The notes under the pieces were generated by a model that was not told where the DNA came from, did no database searches, and worked only from the letters and a program-made list of their open reading frames with translations. Made by a program: the position numbers and the translations under genes. From positions 1-43,878 of the forward strand of contig NZ_BBCB01000017.1 in NCBI RefSeq assembly GCF_001311825.1: DNA of 43,878 bases, in the 5' to 3' direction. This document shows positions 1-9,422 of this stretch, piece by piece. The stretch is from Salidesulfovibrio brasiliensis JCM 12178. Its GTDB lineage: Bacteria > Desulfobacterota > Desulfovibrionia > Desulfovibrionales > Desulfovibrionaceae. Each line of letters starts with the position of its first letter. The stretch's first letter is position 1.

Positions 1-728
1 CCCTGCTCGGCGTGGCCACGCCGTTCTGCTCCTGTTCGGCTGTACCGCTCTTTGTTGGCTTCGTCACTGCGGGCGTGCCGCTTGGCGTGACCTTTTCCTT
101 CATCATCTCAGCACCCATGGTCAACGAGGTCGCGCTGGTGCTGCTGTACGGCCTGTTCGGGTGGAAGGTGGCGGCCATCTATCTCGTAACCGGGCTTGCG
201 GTGGCCATCGTCGCCGGTTGGATCATCGGGCGGCTGAAGATGGAATCGCATCTGCAGGACTGGGTGCGCGGTCAACTCTCCATGGGCGGTGCCCCGTCCT
301 CCGGCACCATGACCCTGACCGGGCGTGTGCGCGCCGGGCTGGAAGCGGTCCGCGAGATCGTGGGCAAGGTCTGGTTGTACGTGGTCATCGGCATCGCCGT
401 TGGCGCGGGCATTCACGGCTACGTGCCCGAGGACTTCCTCGCCGGGATCATGGGCGAGCAGGTCTGGTGGGGTGTGCCCGCCGCGGTGCTTATGGGCATT
501 CCCATGTATACCAACGCCGCCGGCATGGTTCCCATTGTCCATGCGCTCATCGGCAAGGGGGCGGCGCTCGGAACCGCGCTGGCCTTCATGATGTCGGTCA
601 TCGCGCTCTCCCTTCCCGAACTGCTCATCCTCCGCCGGGTGCTTAAATTCCGGCTGCTGGCGGTGTTCACCGCCATTGTCGGAGCGGGCATCCTGCTGGT
701 CGGGTACCTCTTCAACGTGATCATGTAG
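1..728 (+). CDS. Permease, ArsP/YraQ (UPF0718) family, 5' end outside window
   Basis: Integral membrane permease of the YraQ/ArsP/SO_0444-type family, whose members export arsenicals or have unassigned substrates. The reading frame is open to the window edge, so the N-terminus is missing; the GTG at 12 is only an internal codon. The visible part starts in the family's Cys motif (PFCSCSAVPLFVGF), followed by hydrophobic segments, a cytoplasmic linker around residues 75-110, and a second half with the motif GIPMYTNAAGMVP, resembling the first half as expected for this two-repeat fold. The paired Cys near the membrane is typical of the family and may bind metal or metalloid. The substrate cannot be told from this fragment. 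The upstream neighbour is not visible; a 13-bp hairpin follows the stop at 748-780. Confidence 0.8.
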   Translation, partial: LLGVATPFCSCSAVPLFVGFVTAGVPLGVTFSFIISAPMVNEVALVLLYGLFGWKVAAIYLVTGLAVAIVAGWIIGRLKMESHLQDWVRGQLSMGGAPSSGTMTLTGRVRAGLEAVREIVGKVWLYVVIGIAVGAGIHGYVPEDFLAGIMGEQVWWGVPAAVLMGIPMYTNAAGMVPIVHALIGKGAALGTALAFMMSVIALSLPELLILRRVLKFRLLAVFTAIVGAGILLVGYLFNVIM

Positions 729-747
729 CCAACTATAATATGATTTC

Positions 748-780
748 TTGCGCGGTGGGTTGTCACGACCCGCCGCGCAA
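748..780 (+). terminator. Strong hairpin after the permease gene
   Basis: A 13-bp stem (748-760 with 768-780, one G-U pair) around a 7-nt loop lies 20 bases after the permease stop. There is no T-run after it on either strand, so a Rho-independent terminator is not proven. It could protect the mRNA 3' end or separate the permease from the kinase gene. Confidence 0.4.
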
Positions 781-825
781 GGTATACGGGTACCATGAGC
801 GTGAACTGACGTCCGGAGGCACGAA

Positions 826-2195
826 ATGGGCCCGAAGAAGCGGGAAATCCCGGCCAGATGCGCTGCCAACAGTGCGATGGTTGAAAAACGAATCCGCGAC
901 AAGCTGCTCGATTACGAGCGGTATGCGTTCGATGTGCGCAAGAGCCGGGCTCTGACCATTTTCTTCGACCTCAGTCAGGAGTTCCAGAGCCGGGACAACT
1001 TCTATGCCGCCCTCATCCAGATTCTGCGCATGATGTTCGATCTCGACGCCGCCCTTTATGTCCTGGAGGACGAGGAGACGTTCGTGCTGGCGTCCTGCTC
1101 GCAGGATTACGCCCTTAAGCCGGAAATTACCCGGACGTGGGAGGAAGGCAAGAGTACGCGGCGCACCTTCTCCGAGGGCAGGGTGTACCTGCCCATCCGC
1201 TGCAATCCCGAGTTCAACGACATGCTGCCCTTCATGCCGCCGGACAACGTCATCGGCATGCTGGTGGTGCGCCTTGAGGACATGGAGGACGAGGACCTGC
1301 TTCTCTTCCTTGAAAAGTACGCCAACCGCATCGGGTTTCAGCTCCATAACCGCATCCTGCGAGACCGCAGCCGCGAACACCTCGACTTCATCCGTAACCT
1401 TGTCGAGGACATCGGGCACAACGTCATCGTCCCCAACATTTACTTCAAACTGTACTTCAACCGTCTCCGGCGGCTGATCGAGTCCCTTGGCGACCTCAAA
1501 AAGAAGGCCGAACGCAGTGAGACGATAACTGCACCGCACTGGCGGGCAACATGGGCAAGCTGCACGAGGCCATGCATGAGCAGTATGAAGAGATATACCG
1601 CCACTACGTGCAGACCAGCATGTTTCTGGAGACGCTTTTGCGGCGCAGGCATTTCGAGGAAGGCCGCTACGTTCTGGAGAAGCGCCCCTGCAACCTCATG
1701 CGCCAAATCATCGAGCCGCAGTTGGAGCGGTATCGCAACCGGCTGGAGGAGCGCGGCATTCAGCTAGATTTCTCCCTCGGGGGCGTGCCCGATCAGGCCA
1801 TCCGCATGATCGTGGATGTGGGTCTTCTCTCACAGGTGTATGCCAATCTCTTCTCCAACGCCGTGAAATACACCGGAAAGACCACCCTGCCCGACGGTAG
1901 GGAAGGCCGGTTTCTCAGCTACGGCTGGAAGGTCATCAAGGACCACTTCGGCAAGGGGAAAAGCGGGATTCACATGTGGGTCTTCACGTCCGGCGATCCG
2001 CTTGAGCTGGATGACCCCATGACCCTGTTCGATCCCGGCTACCGGGCGGACAATACCAATCACGAGCACGGCACGGGGCACGGCCTGTATTTCGTGCGGC
2101 AGGTGGTGGAACTGCACCGCGGCGATGTAGGGGTGAAGACGTGCCCTTACGGTAACGAGATAAACTTTACGCTCCCGTTCCAGGTGCAAGCCTGA
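826..2195 (+). CDS. Sensor histidine kinase with GAF-like N-terminus (frame break near 1520)
   Basis: Signal-transduction histidine kinase, about 456 aa if one base is restored. GGAGG at 815-819 sets the ATG at 826. Residues about 35-180 look like a GAF sensor domain (no membrane segment or signal peptide, so cytoplasmic). A His box follows (DIGHNVIVPN, the H-N-x-x-x-P pattern), then a dimerisation helix. The C-terminal ATPase domain has an N-box (LFSNAVKYT) and a G-box (GTGHGLYFV). The frame changes at about 1519-1521: the sequence reads gtgagacgat, and one more G (gag gac gat) joins the two halves seamlessly. As it stands, translation leaves the family sequence after about residue 231 and stops at 1767, losing the ATPase domain. 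No response regulator gene is adjacent. Sequencing error is likely; otherwise the kinase is dead. Confidence 0.75.
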
Positions 2196-2207
2196 CCATA
2201 GCGGCGG

Positions 2208-3302
2208 TTATCCGGCGGCGAGCACTTTTCTTCGATAGTATGCCAGCGCCAGACAGGTGAGCGGCAGGGCGAGCACCAGCCCGAGAAATCCCAGAAGTTT
2301 TCCCCACACCGAGAGGGACAGCAGAATCATCCACGGCGAGAGGCCGAGGCTGTCGCCCTGCAGCTTGGGCACGAGGAACCCGTCCTGCAGCGACTGGACG
2401 ATGATGAATATCAGCGCGACCCCGCCGATGGATCCCCAGAAGTGACCGCCCGTGGCGATGGCGTCCAGCCCTGCCAGCAGGAAGGCCGGGATGAGCCCGA
2501 TGGTCTGCAGGTAGGGCACCATGTTCAGCAGCCCGATGAACAGACCCAGCAGCACGGCCAGCGGGACGTCGATAATCAGGAAGCCGGTGGAGAAGAGGAT
2601 GCCCACTGTCAGGGCGATGAACGCCTGCGTGCGGAAGTAGCGGTCCACCGCGCCGGTGAACTCTTCGGAGAACTCTTCGGCGGGTTGCCGCCACGACTTG
2701 GGCAGCTTGCTGTTCCAGTTTTTGAGCTTCTCGAAATCGGCCAGCAGAAAGATGAGGTAGAGCAGAATAATGGCCAGTCCGGCCAGCGCCAGCATGGTGT
2801 CCGCCGTGCCGCTGACCACGTTCCAGAGGCCGGGAAGAATCTTCTTTGCGGCCCCCTGCACGGTATTCAGGAAACCGGCTTCGGTGAGCATGTCGCGGAT
2901 ATCGGGCTGCTTGGCGAGGTCCACGATGGCCTTCCAGAGGTCCGGGGGCAGGTATTCCATGGCCCGCTTGGCAATGGTGGAGTCGTTGACCACGGCGGTG
3001 AGCAGCTTGCCGGTTCGCGTCACCTCGCGGATGAGCATGGGCACGGTCAGCCACAGGGCCGTGCTGATGAGGGCGATCAGGGTGGTGATGGTCAGGCCCA
3101 CGGCCGCGCTGCGGTTTTTGACCAGCCGGGCCACGTATTCCACCAGCGGATTGATGAAATAGGCCAGCGCCAGGGCGGCGGCAAAGGGAAGCAGCACGTC
3201 GCTGAGCGCGTCGAGCAGCAGCACGGCTCCCCAGAGCAGACCGGCTGCAATGGCGAGACGGACGACGCTGTCGAGGGTATATGGCTTGTCATTCTGGAAC
3301 AC
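2208..3302 (-). CDS. AI-2E family transporter / PerM-like membrane protein
   Basis: Polytopic inner-membrane protein of the AI-2E exporter (YdiK/PerM/TqsA) family, 364 aa, close to the usual 340-370. Members are linked to export of small molecules or to Na+/H+ antiport; the substrate here is unknown. An N-terminal pair of hydrophobic helices is followed by a soluble segment (about residues 75-175) and a C-terminal block of helices containing the family-typical run PLAVLLGLFIGLLNMVPYLQ and a late segment VPKLQGDSLGLSPWMILLS. The start is a GTG at 3302, preceded by GGGAGG with 7-nt spacing; the open frame extends further upstream but without a ribosome site. It converges with the histidine kinase gene (12 bp apart) and is divergent from chrA with a 110-bp gap that must hold both promoters. 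Confidence 0.85.
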   Translation of the reverse strand: MFQNDKPYTLDSVVRLAIAAGLLWGAVLLLDALSDVLLPFAAALALAYFINPLVEYVARLVKNRSAAVGLTITTLIALISTALWLTVPMLIREVTRTGKLLTAVVNDSTIAKRAMEYLPPDLWKAIVDLAKQPDIRDMLTEAGFLNTVQGAAKKILPGLWNVVSGTADTMLALAGLAIILLYLIFLLADFEKLKNWNSKLPKSWRQPAEEFSEEFTGAVDRYFRTQAFIALTVGILFSTGFLIIDVPLAVLLGLFIGLLNMVPYLQTIGLIPAFLLAGLDAIATGGHFWGSIGGVALIFIIVQSLQDGFLVPKLQGDSLGLSPWMILLSLSVWGKLLGFLGLVLALPLTCLALAYYRRKVLAAG

Positions 3303-3412
3303 GGCCGGACCTCCCTTTTCCGCATGGATAGCAGGTGCGGGGGGAATTCTCAACCGCAACGGAGGGTTGCAAGGCCTCTTTCCGCGTGGCATTGCCGGTA
3401 CAGGAGATGAAG

Positions 3413-4564
3413 ATGCAGCAACCGTCATTGGCAACACTTTTCGGCACGTTTCTGCGCCTCGGCATGACCGCGTTCGGCGGCCCGGCCATGATTCCCTACA
3501 TCCGAAAGGCCGTGGTGGATCGCCACGGCTGGCTGGACGAGGATACGTTCCGGCTGGGCATGGGGACCTGTCAGGTGGTGCCCGGAGCCACCGCCATGCA
3601 GGTGGCGGCATGGGCTGGCCTGCAGGCGCGGGGGACGCTCGGAGCGCTGGCAGCGTACCTCGGGTTCGCAATCCCCGCCTTCGTGCTCATGCTGGCGCTT
3701 ACAATCCTTTACATGAAGGGCTCTGACGTGCCCGCGCTGCAAGGGCTGTTCGCCGGGTTGCAGGTGGTGGTCGTGGCGCTGGTGCTCAATGCGGCCATCG
3801 ACTTCGCCCGGCAGTATTGCGACACCATTCGCGCCTCGCTGCTGGCCGTGATCGCCGGAGTCTGGTTCGTCTTCAAGGGCAACCCCATCCTGATCCTCGT
3901 CCTCGTCTGCATCGCGTCCATCTTCGTGTTCCGCGATCTCTCATCGGGCAGGGCCGCTTCGGGCGGCGGACGGTTCAAGTCCGGCTGGGGCGTTCCCGCC
4001 GCCCTTGTGCTGATCGTTCTTGCCGCATGGGGAGCCCTTTATGCCGTTTCGCCGCAGCAGGCGGACCTCGCCGCGCTCATGGCCCGCATCGATCTGTTCG
4101 CCTTTGGCGGCGGCTATGTTTCTCTGCCGCTGATGCTGCACGAGGTGGTGGAGGTTCGAGGCTGGTTTACCGAGGCCCGTTTCATGGACGCCGTGGCGCT
4201 CGGCCAGCTCACCCCCGGCCCCATCGTCATGACAGCCACCTTTGTCGGCTACGGCGTGGCCGGGTTCCTCGGTTCGGTGGTTGCCACTGTGGCGGTGTTC
4301 ACCCCGTCCTTTCTCATCCTTCGCGCACTCGCCCCGATCGCCTCTGCGCTGGTGGCCTCCCCCGTGGCCGCCCGCGTGCTCAAGGGCAGTCTCGTCTCGC
4401 TCGTGGGTCTCATGGCCGCCGTGTCATGGCGTTTTATGGTTTCCATCCAGTGGTCCGCGGCGGCCATCACCGTGGTTATCTCAGCGTTCGTGGCCCTGCG
4501 CCTCAGGGTCGATATCCTCTATGTCGTCATCGGCGGCGTCATTCTCTCATGGTTGCTCATGTGA
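3413..4564 (+). CDS. chrA: Chromate transporter-family protein (ChrA type, two CHR domains)
   Basis: Inner-membrane protein of the CHR superfamily, 383 aa, the long form with two homologous CHR domains. ChrA exports chromate by proton-coupled antiport; many environmental members are unproven. Domain 1 (about residues 5-165) carries TAFGGPAMIPYI and the motif GTCQVVPGATAMQ. Domain 2 (about 215-383) carries FAFGGGYVSLPLM and LGQLTPGPIVMTATFVGY, the classic CHR motif pair. AGGAG at 3402-3406 favours the ATG at 3413 over the one at 3407. It stands alone, divergent from the AI-2E-family gene; a weak terminator-like hairpin lies at 4641-4664. Chromate is a sulfate analogue, so such a pump makes sense in a sulfate reducer, but sulfate or another anion as substrate cannot be excluded. 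Confidence 0.88.
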   Translation: MQQPSLATLFGTFLRLGMTAFGGPAMIPYIRKAVVDRHGWLDEDTFRLGMGTCQVVPGATAMQVAAWAGLQARGTLGALAAYLGFAIPAFVLMLALTILYMKGSDVPALQGLFAGLQVVVVALVLNAAIDFARQYCDTIRASLLAVIAGVWFVFKGNPILILVLVCIASIFVFRDLSSGRAASGGGRFKSGWGVPAALVLIVLAAWGALYAVSPQQADLAALMARIDLFAFGGGYVSLPLMLHEVVEVRGWFTEARFMDAVALGQLTPGPIVMTATFVGYGVAGFLGSVVATVAVFTPSFLILRALAPIASALVASPVAARVLKGSLVSLVGLMAAVSWRFMVSIQWSAAAITVVISAFVALRLRVDILYVVIGGVILSWLLM

Positions 4565-4571
4565 ACATGCC

Positions 4572-4599
4572 TAATGAGGATGGTAAAAAGTGCCGATTG
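4572..4599 (+). promoter_or_regulatory. Possible sigma-28 (FliA)-type promoter for the chemoreceptor gene
   Basis: TAAT at 4572-4575, 16 bases, then GCCGATTG at 4592-4599 resembles the flagellar sigma-28 pattern TAAA-N15-GCCGATAA with three mismatches or length differences. A TTGACA at 4597-4602 overlaps it, so a sigma-70 promoter is an alternative. The following gene is a chemoreceptor, a class often under FliA control. Confidence 0.3.
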
Positions 4600-4640
4600 A
4601 CATTTTTAGAGGAGGGAGTGATACGTAAGAATAGGCCGTA

Positions 4641-4664
4641 AGAAGCATCAATGGCTTCTTTTTT
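4641..4664 (+). terminator. Weak Rho-independent terminator after chrA
   Basis: A 6-bp stem (agaagc 4641-4646, gcttct 4654-4659) is followed by a run of T. It lies between chrA and the chemoreceptor gene. If the promoter candidates at 4572-4602 are real, it would sit in the receptor's leader. Confidence 0.35.
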
Positions 4665-4690
4665 CAGCAGACAGGCTGAGTCACTCGAAC

Positions 4691-7116
4691 ATGCGGGGGG
4701 TCGAATTGTTCATTCACAAGCTGCCATTCCAGACCAAGCTCCAACTGGGAATCCTGTCGGTCGTGGCCGCGGCCATCGTCGTGATGTCGGTTATCACTTT
4801 TGTCAAGGTTCAGGAATCGCTGACAGTTCTTGGTGAAACGTCCATGGAGGCGTTCAGCGAGAGCATCTACAACACCATGCAGATGCAGCACGATTTGCTG
4901 GATGACAAGGTCAAGGGCGACCTCGCCATCATGGAGGAAGCCATCGACGAGGCCGGAACGCCCTATCTCGATCGCAACGACAGGGAGACGGTCACCATCG
5001 TGAATCAGGTGACCGGCAAGAAGAGCGAAGTCACCATTCCAACAATGAAGTTCGGTTTGCGACGGGTCAACGGGAACTTTGATCTCGTGGACGCCGTCCA
5101 GAAGCGTGTCGGGGGTACTGCAACCATTTTTCAGCTCCTTCCCGGCAAGCTGCTCAGGATTTCGACCAACGTGCTTAAGACGGACGGCAAGCGGGCCGTG
5201 GGAACCTTTATTCCTGACTCGAGCCCGGTCTACAAGACCATCATGAAGGGCGAGACCTATTACGGAATCGCCTATGTCGTGAACGCCTGGTACCAGACCG
5301 CGTACAAGCCGCTCAAGAATATATCCGGTGACACCATCGGGGTGATTTACGTCGGTCGAAAGATTCTGACGCCTTCGTTCCGTGAGGCTGTCGCAGCCGC
5401 TACCATCGGTGGCGAAGGGTACGGTTTCATCTTCGACCAGAAAGGTCTTTTGATCCTGCACCCGAGCATTCCCGGGAAGAAGCTGACAGAATACCCCTTC
5501 TGGCCGCAGTTCAGAGACGCCACCGGCGGTATAGTTAAGTATAGATACAAGGGTGACGACAAGCAGGTCTTCATCAAGTATTTCGAGCCTTGGGGCTGGA
5601 GTTACGGCTTCTCGCTCACCCACGACGAGATGATGCACGGTGTGGACAAGAACGTGCTCTACTGGAACATCGGCATTGCCGTGGCGTCCATCGTTGTGCT
5701 CTCGCTGCTCATGACGCTGATCATCCGTATCGTCATCAGGCCCCTCAGGCGGCTCTCGGCGTTTACGGGCGAGGTGTCCAAGGGCAATTACAACGCCACC
5801 ATCGAGTATCCGGCCAAGGACGCCATCGGCGACACCATCGACGCGGTGCGCGACATGACCGTGGAACTCAAGAACAAGCTCGGCTTCTCCGAAGGGCTTC
5901 TCAACGGGCTAACCATTCCCTGCGTCGTTACCGACCTCAACGAAACGATTACCTTCGTGAACCAGCAGGAACTGGACCTCTTCGAGAAGTCCGGCAAGCC
6001 TGAGGACTACATCGGCATGCCCTTCGGCGAGTTCGTCTACGGCGATGCCACCAAGGAGACCATCCTGCACAAGTGCATGCACGAAGACACCTGCATTCTC
6101 GGTCAGGAGACAACGGGTGAGACTCCCTCGGGCAGGCAGTACGACATCATCGTGGATTCTGCGCCGCTCAGGGACTTCGATGGCAAGATCATCGGCGGGT
6201 TCACGCTCATCAAGGACATGACCGCCATCAAGCAGGGTGAGCGCGAAGCCAAGGAACGTCACGAACGCCTTGTGGCCGTGGCCAATGACGCCGACGGAAT
6301 CGCCGAGCAACTCTCCTCGGCTGCGGAACAGCTTTCCGCGCAGGTGGAACAGTCCACCCGCGGCACCGAAGTCCAGCGGGAGCGCGTGGCAGAGACCTCC
6401 ACCGCAATGGAGGAGATGAACGCCACGGTTCTGGAAGTGGCGAGAAACGCCTCGGACGCGGCGGAGAACGCGGACAACGCGAGGGAAAAGGCGCAGGAAG
6501 GCGCAACCCTCGTCGGTCAGGTCGTGACGTCCATTACCCAGATCGAACAGCGCTCCGAAGAACTCAAGCGCAGCATGACCGAGCTTGGTGAGCAGGCCGA
6601 CGGCATCGGGGCCATCATGCAGGTTATTGAGGACATCGCCGACCAGACCAACCTGCTTGCGCTCAACGCGGCCATCGAGGCCGCCCGGGCCGGTGAGGCC
6701 GGGCGCGGTTTTGCGGTCGTGGCCGACGAGGTTCGGAAGCTGGCGGAAAAGACCATGGATGCCACCAAGCAGGTCGGCAAGGCCGTGACCGACATTCAGG
6801 AGGGTGCGCGCCGCAACGTGACCGCCACGGAAGAGGCTGTCGGCGCGGTGGTGGAAAGCACCGAGCTTGCCAACCGTTCCGGCACCGCCATGGAAGAGAT
6901 TCAGGCACTCGTCGAGCAGTCTGCGGATCAGGTCCGTAACATTGCCACGCAGCGGAAGAACAGTCCGCCACCAGCGAAGAGGTCAACCGGGCCACGGACG
7001 AGATCAACGTCATCTCCACGGAGACGTCGAGGGCCATGGAGGAATCCCGCGAGGCCATCGATGCTCTCGCATCCCTCGCCTCGCGCCTCAAGGAGCTTAT
7101 CGAGCGCATGCAGTAA
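4691..7116 (+). CDS. Methyl-accepting chemotaxis protein, Cache-HAMP-PAS-MA (frame break at about 6949)
   Basis: Transmembrane chemoreceptor, about 808 aa after restoring one base. A first membrane helix (residues about 15-38) is followed by a periplasmic Cache sensor (about 40-320, with the repeat-like segments [21 protein letters not shown]), a second helix (about 322-345), HAMP, then a PAS domain (about 395-505) holding a Cys pair (CMHEDTC), and a coiled-coil MA signalling domain with the conserved hairpin tip [19 protein letters not shown]. At 6947-6954 the reading frame slips: adding one G (acg gca gcg) restores a normal C-terminus ending at the TAA at 7114. Without it, an unrelated tail runs to 8182 through the next two genes, which is clearly artefactual. 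The start is uncertain: the ATG at 4691 has no ribosome site, whereas a TTG at 4706 follows GGGGGG. The ligand is unknown. Confidence 0.88.
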
Positions 7117-7130
7117 TCAATCAGTGAAAG

Positions 7131-7164
7131 AAAAGGCCGTCCCGGATCGGGGCGGCCTTTTTTT
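7131..7164. terminator. Bidirectional terminator between chemoreceptor and SpoIIAA-like genes
   Basis: The stem aaaggccg (7132-7139) pairs with cggccttt (7153-7160), extended by tcccg/cgggg in the loop, and is followed by a T-run on the plus strand and an A-run before the stem that serves the minus strand. It sits between two convergent genes and probably terminates both. Confidence 0.8.
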
Positions 7165-7168
7165 GTCG

Positions 7169-7549
7169 CTATGTGGTCTTCTGTTCCGGCAGGTCTTCCT
7201 CCAGCCACCGCCACGCCTCTTCCAGTTCGCTCAGGTCAAAATACCTTTCTTCCCAGCTCGTGAGCAGGTTTTCCAGCATGGTGGCCGGTTTCCACCACTC
7301 CCGGTCGCTGACGATGGCCACCTTGCGGATGCTTTTCCAGTGGGTCACGGCGAACTTGATGTCTGCGGCAAACTCCTTGAGACCGTAGCCCCGTATGGTC
7401 TTGATGAGAAAGAGCATGTTTATCTGGCCGTGAAGGTCGACTGCCCGGTCGATGGCAGGGAGCACTTCCTCGAATTTCTCGACGGTCACCGTGCCGTCGC
7501 ATTCGATGCCGATGACGTTTTCGCTGCTTCTGCCAAGTATGCGGATCAT
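7169..7549 (-). CDS. SpoIIAA-like (STAS-fold) protein
   Basis: Small cytoplasmic protein, 126 aa, of the SpoIIAA-like family (related to the STAS fold of anti-sigma-factor antagonists, but usually lacking the phosphorylatable Ser). Recognisable features are the N-terminal beta strand ([12 protein letters not shown]), the middle segment [17 protein letters not shown], and the family run [20 protein letters not shown] followed by EWW and a C-terminal amphipathic helix. The family has no firm function; some members may bind lipid-like ligands or act in stress responses. The start is ATG at 7549 with GGAGG upstream. It converges with the chemoreceptor gene and is codirectional with the dehydrogenase gene upstream of it (84-bp gap). 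Confidence 0.75.
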   Translation of the reverse strand: MIRILGRSSENVIGIECDGTVTVEKFEEVLPAIDRAVDLHGQINMLFLIKTIRGYGLKEFAADIKFAVTHWKSIRKVAIVSDREWWKPATMLENLLTSWEERYFDLSELEEAWRWLEEDLPEQKTT

Positions 7550-7632
7550 GTTTCCTCCGAAGTCACTGGTGACGGGCCTACACTCATCCTTTCACATGTC
7601 TGCGGCCGGAGGCAAGGCGATGCGGAATGTAA

Positions 7633-8604
7633 TCACGCAAAAGTGACGCCGTTGACCACGTTTACCGGAGCGCGGTTCATGAACGCGTCGATGTTTCTGG
7701 CGGTCTGCTCCATGAGGCGTTTGCGAGACTCAAGCGTGGCCCACGCGACGTGGGGAGTTATCAGGCAGTTTTTCGCGGTCATGAGCGGGTTGTTCTCGCT
7801 GATGGGTTCCGCCGCCACCACATCAAGCCCGGCCCCGGCAATAACGTCATTGTTGAGCGCGTCGGCGAGGTCTGGTTCGTTGATGAGCGTTCCGCGTGCC
7901 GTGTTGATGAGCATGGCCGAGGGTCTCATGCGCGCGATGAGGGAGCGATCGATAAAGCCCTTGTTTTCTTCGGTCTGCGGGCAGTGCAGCGAGACCGCGT
8001 CGGCCTGTTCGAAAAGTTCGTCGAGGTCCGTGAAGGTGACCTTGCCCCAAGACGGCTGCGGCTTGGGGCGAGGAGCGTGGGCCAGAATCTCCATGCCGAA
8101 GGCGTGTCCGATGCGGGCAACAGCCTGTCCGATGCTGCCAAATCCGACGATGCCGAGGCGCTTGCCCTGCAGTTCCGCCTGAGGGAATTTGATGTGGCAG
8201 AAGTCCGGCTGTGCGCCCCATTCTCCCGCCTTCACTGCCCGGTCGTATCCGGCGGTTTTCGAGGACAGCTCAAGGAGCAGGGCGAAAACGTGCTGGGCCA
8301 CGGCGGGCGTGGAGTAGCCGGGAACGTTGGATACCGGGATGCCGCGTTTTTCTGCCGCGCGGATATCCACCACATCGTATCCAGTGGCGAGCACGGAGAT
8401 GTATTCCAGTTCCGGGAGTGCGTTGATGACGTCCGCCGGAAGCGGTGTCTTGTTCGTCAAAAGCACCTGTGCGCCTTGTGCGCGCTCAAGGGTGTCCTCT
8501 GGCAAGGTACGGTCGAAAACAGTGACTGTGCCGAGTTTCTCCACCGGGGTCCACGGGTTGTCTCCGGGGTTCAGCGTATATCCGTCGAGAATGGTGATGT
8601 TCAT
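7633..8604 (-). CDS. D-2-hydroxyacid dehydrogenase (NAD-dependent)
   Basis: Cytoplasmic oxidoreductase of the D-isomer-specific 2-hydroxyacid dehydrogenase family, 323 aa, a usual length. It interconverts 2-hydroxy acids and 2-oxo acids; the closest feel is hydroxypyruvate reductase/glycerate dehydrogenase (HprA type). The Rossmann motif GFGSIG lies at residues 154-159. The catalytic triad is visible: Arg237 (NTARGTL), Glu266 (AAEP) and His285 (ITPHVAW). The substrate-binding loop around residues 73-77 (ATGYD) has the Gly expected. ATG 8604 is preceded by GGAGG; an in-frame extension to 8691 has no ribosome site. It is divergent from the hydrolase gene at 8697. The precise substrate is inferred only. 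Confidence 0.85.
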   Translation of the reverse strand: MNITILDGYTLNPGDNPWTPVEKLGTVTVFDRTLPEDTLERAQGAQVLLTNKTPLPADVINALPELEYISVLATGYDVVDIRAAEKRGIPVSNVPGYSTPAVAQHVFALLLELSSKTAGYDRAVKAGEWGAQPDFCHIKFPQAELQGKRLGIVGFGSIGQAVARIGHAFGMEILAHAPRPKPQPSWGKVTFTDLDELFEQADAVSLHCPQTEENKGFIDRSLIARMRPSAMLINTARGTLINEPDLADALNNDVIAGAGLDVVAAEPISENNPLMTAKNCLITPHVAWATLESRKRLMEQTARNIDAFMNRAPVNVVNGVTFA

Positions 8605-8696
8605 GTGGCCTCCAATGAGTTTTGCGCACCCTAGCACCGTGTTTGCTGGAGTTCCAGAGCGTTGCGGCGTGGCACGGTTAATGGTATCCACTTCTG

Positions 8697-9341
8697 ATGT
8701 ACTTGCAGGATGAACATGTGCGGCCCGATTTCAACTCGTGTGCCCTTGTGATTGTTGACATGCAGAACGATTTCGTCCTGCCGGAAGGAACCGCAGCCAG
8801 CGCCGAGGCGCTCGCCATTCTCCCGAAAACCCTTGTCCTTGCCGAGGGTTTTCGTTCGCTCGGTTGTCCTATTGCGCATGTGATCCGGCTGTACCGTCAG
8901 GACGGCAGCAACGCCGAGGGGTGCCGCAAGACCATGCTTCAGTCTGGCACTGAGCTGGTCGTTCCCAAGACATGGGGCGCGCAGGTGGTTGAAGGGCTCT
9001 TGCCGGATGGCACGAAGGTCAACCATTCCGAGCTTCTATACGGTGAACCGCTTACCATTAGCGACAAGGAAAGCATCCTGTACAAGCCAAGCTGGAGCGC
9101 CTTTTTCAAGAGCCAACTTGAATGGCGGCTTTTGGAGAATCTCAGCGATACGGTCGTCATCGCCGGGACATGGTTTCCCAACTGCATCCGCCAGACCATC
9201 TATGACGCCATAAGCCTCGGCTACCGCCCGGTGGCAGTCCGCGACTGCATCGCCGGAATCACGGACAAGGACTGCGACGACCTCGAGAAGGTCGGCTGCT
9301 CGGTGATGACCGCTGCGGAAGTGCTTGCCGAGATCGGGTGA
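8697..9341 (+). CDS. Isochorismatase-fold cysteine hydrolase
   Basis: Cytoplasmic hydrolase of the isochorismatase/nicotinamidase superfamily, 214 aa. The Cys-Asp-Lys triad is present: Asp21 (VIVDMQNDF), Lys129 (YKPSWSAFF) and Cys162 (GTWFPNCIRQT). The Asp-x-Gln motif points to a nicotinamidase- or ureidosuccinate-like amide hydrolase, but the cis-peptide region differs from PncA, so the substrate is open. Two starts compete: ATG 8697 without a clear ribosome site, and GTG 8718, which has AGGA about 7 bases upstream and trims seven residues without touching the fold. The gene is divergent from the dehydrogenase gene and is the last GC-rich gene before the AT-richer glycan locus. Confidence 0.8.
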   Translation: MYLQDEHVRPDFNSCALVIVDMQNDFVLPEGTAASAEALAILPKTLVLAEGFRSLGCPIAHVIRLYRQDGSNAEGCRKTMLQSGTELVVPKTWGAQVVEGLLPDGTKVNHSELLYGEPLTISDKESILYKPSWSAFFKSQLEWRLLENLSDTVVIAGTWFPNCIRQTIYDAISLGYRPVAVRDCIAGITDKDCDDLEKVGCSVMTAAEVLAEIG

Positions 9342-9422
9342 GTCAAAATTTTTCTCATTTTTGATACATAAAGCGTTACGAACAGGGTTGCTGTTTGTTC
9401 AGTTTTTTTGTACGAAGTTTTC

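Noticed and set aside
1495-1520. Possible programmed -1 frameshift site C AAA AAG in the histidine kinase gene
   Set aside because: A -1 slip there meets a TGA at 1518 before reaching the correct downstream frame. The frame change must lie after 1518, where no slippery heptamer exists.
7117-8182. Long C-terminal extension of the chemoreceptor reading frame
   Set aside because: It runs antisense through the SpoIIAA-like and dehydrogenase genes and is a by-product of the frame break at 6949.
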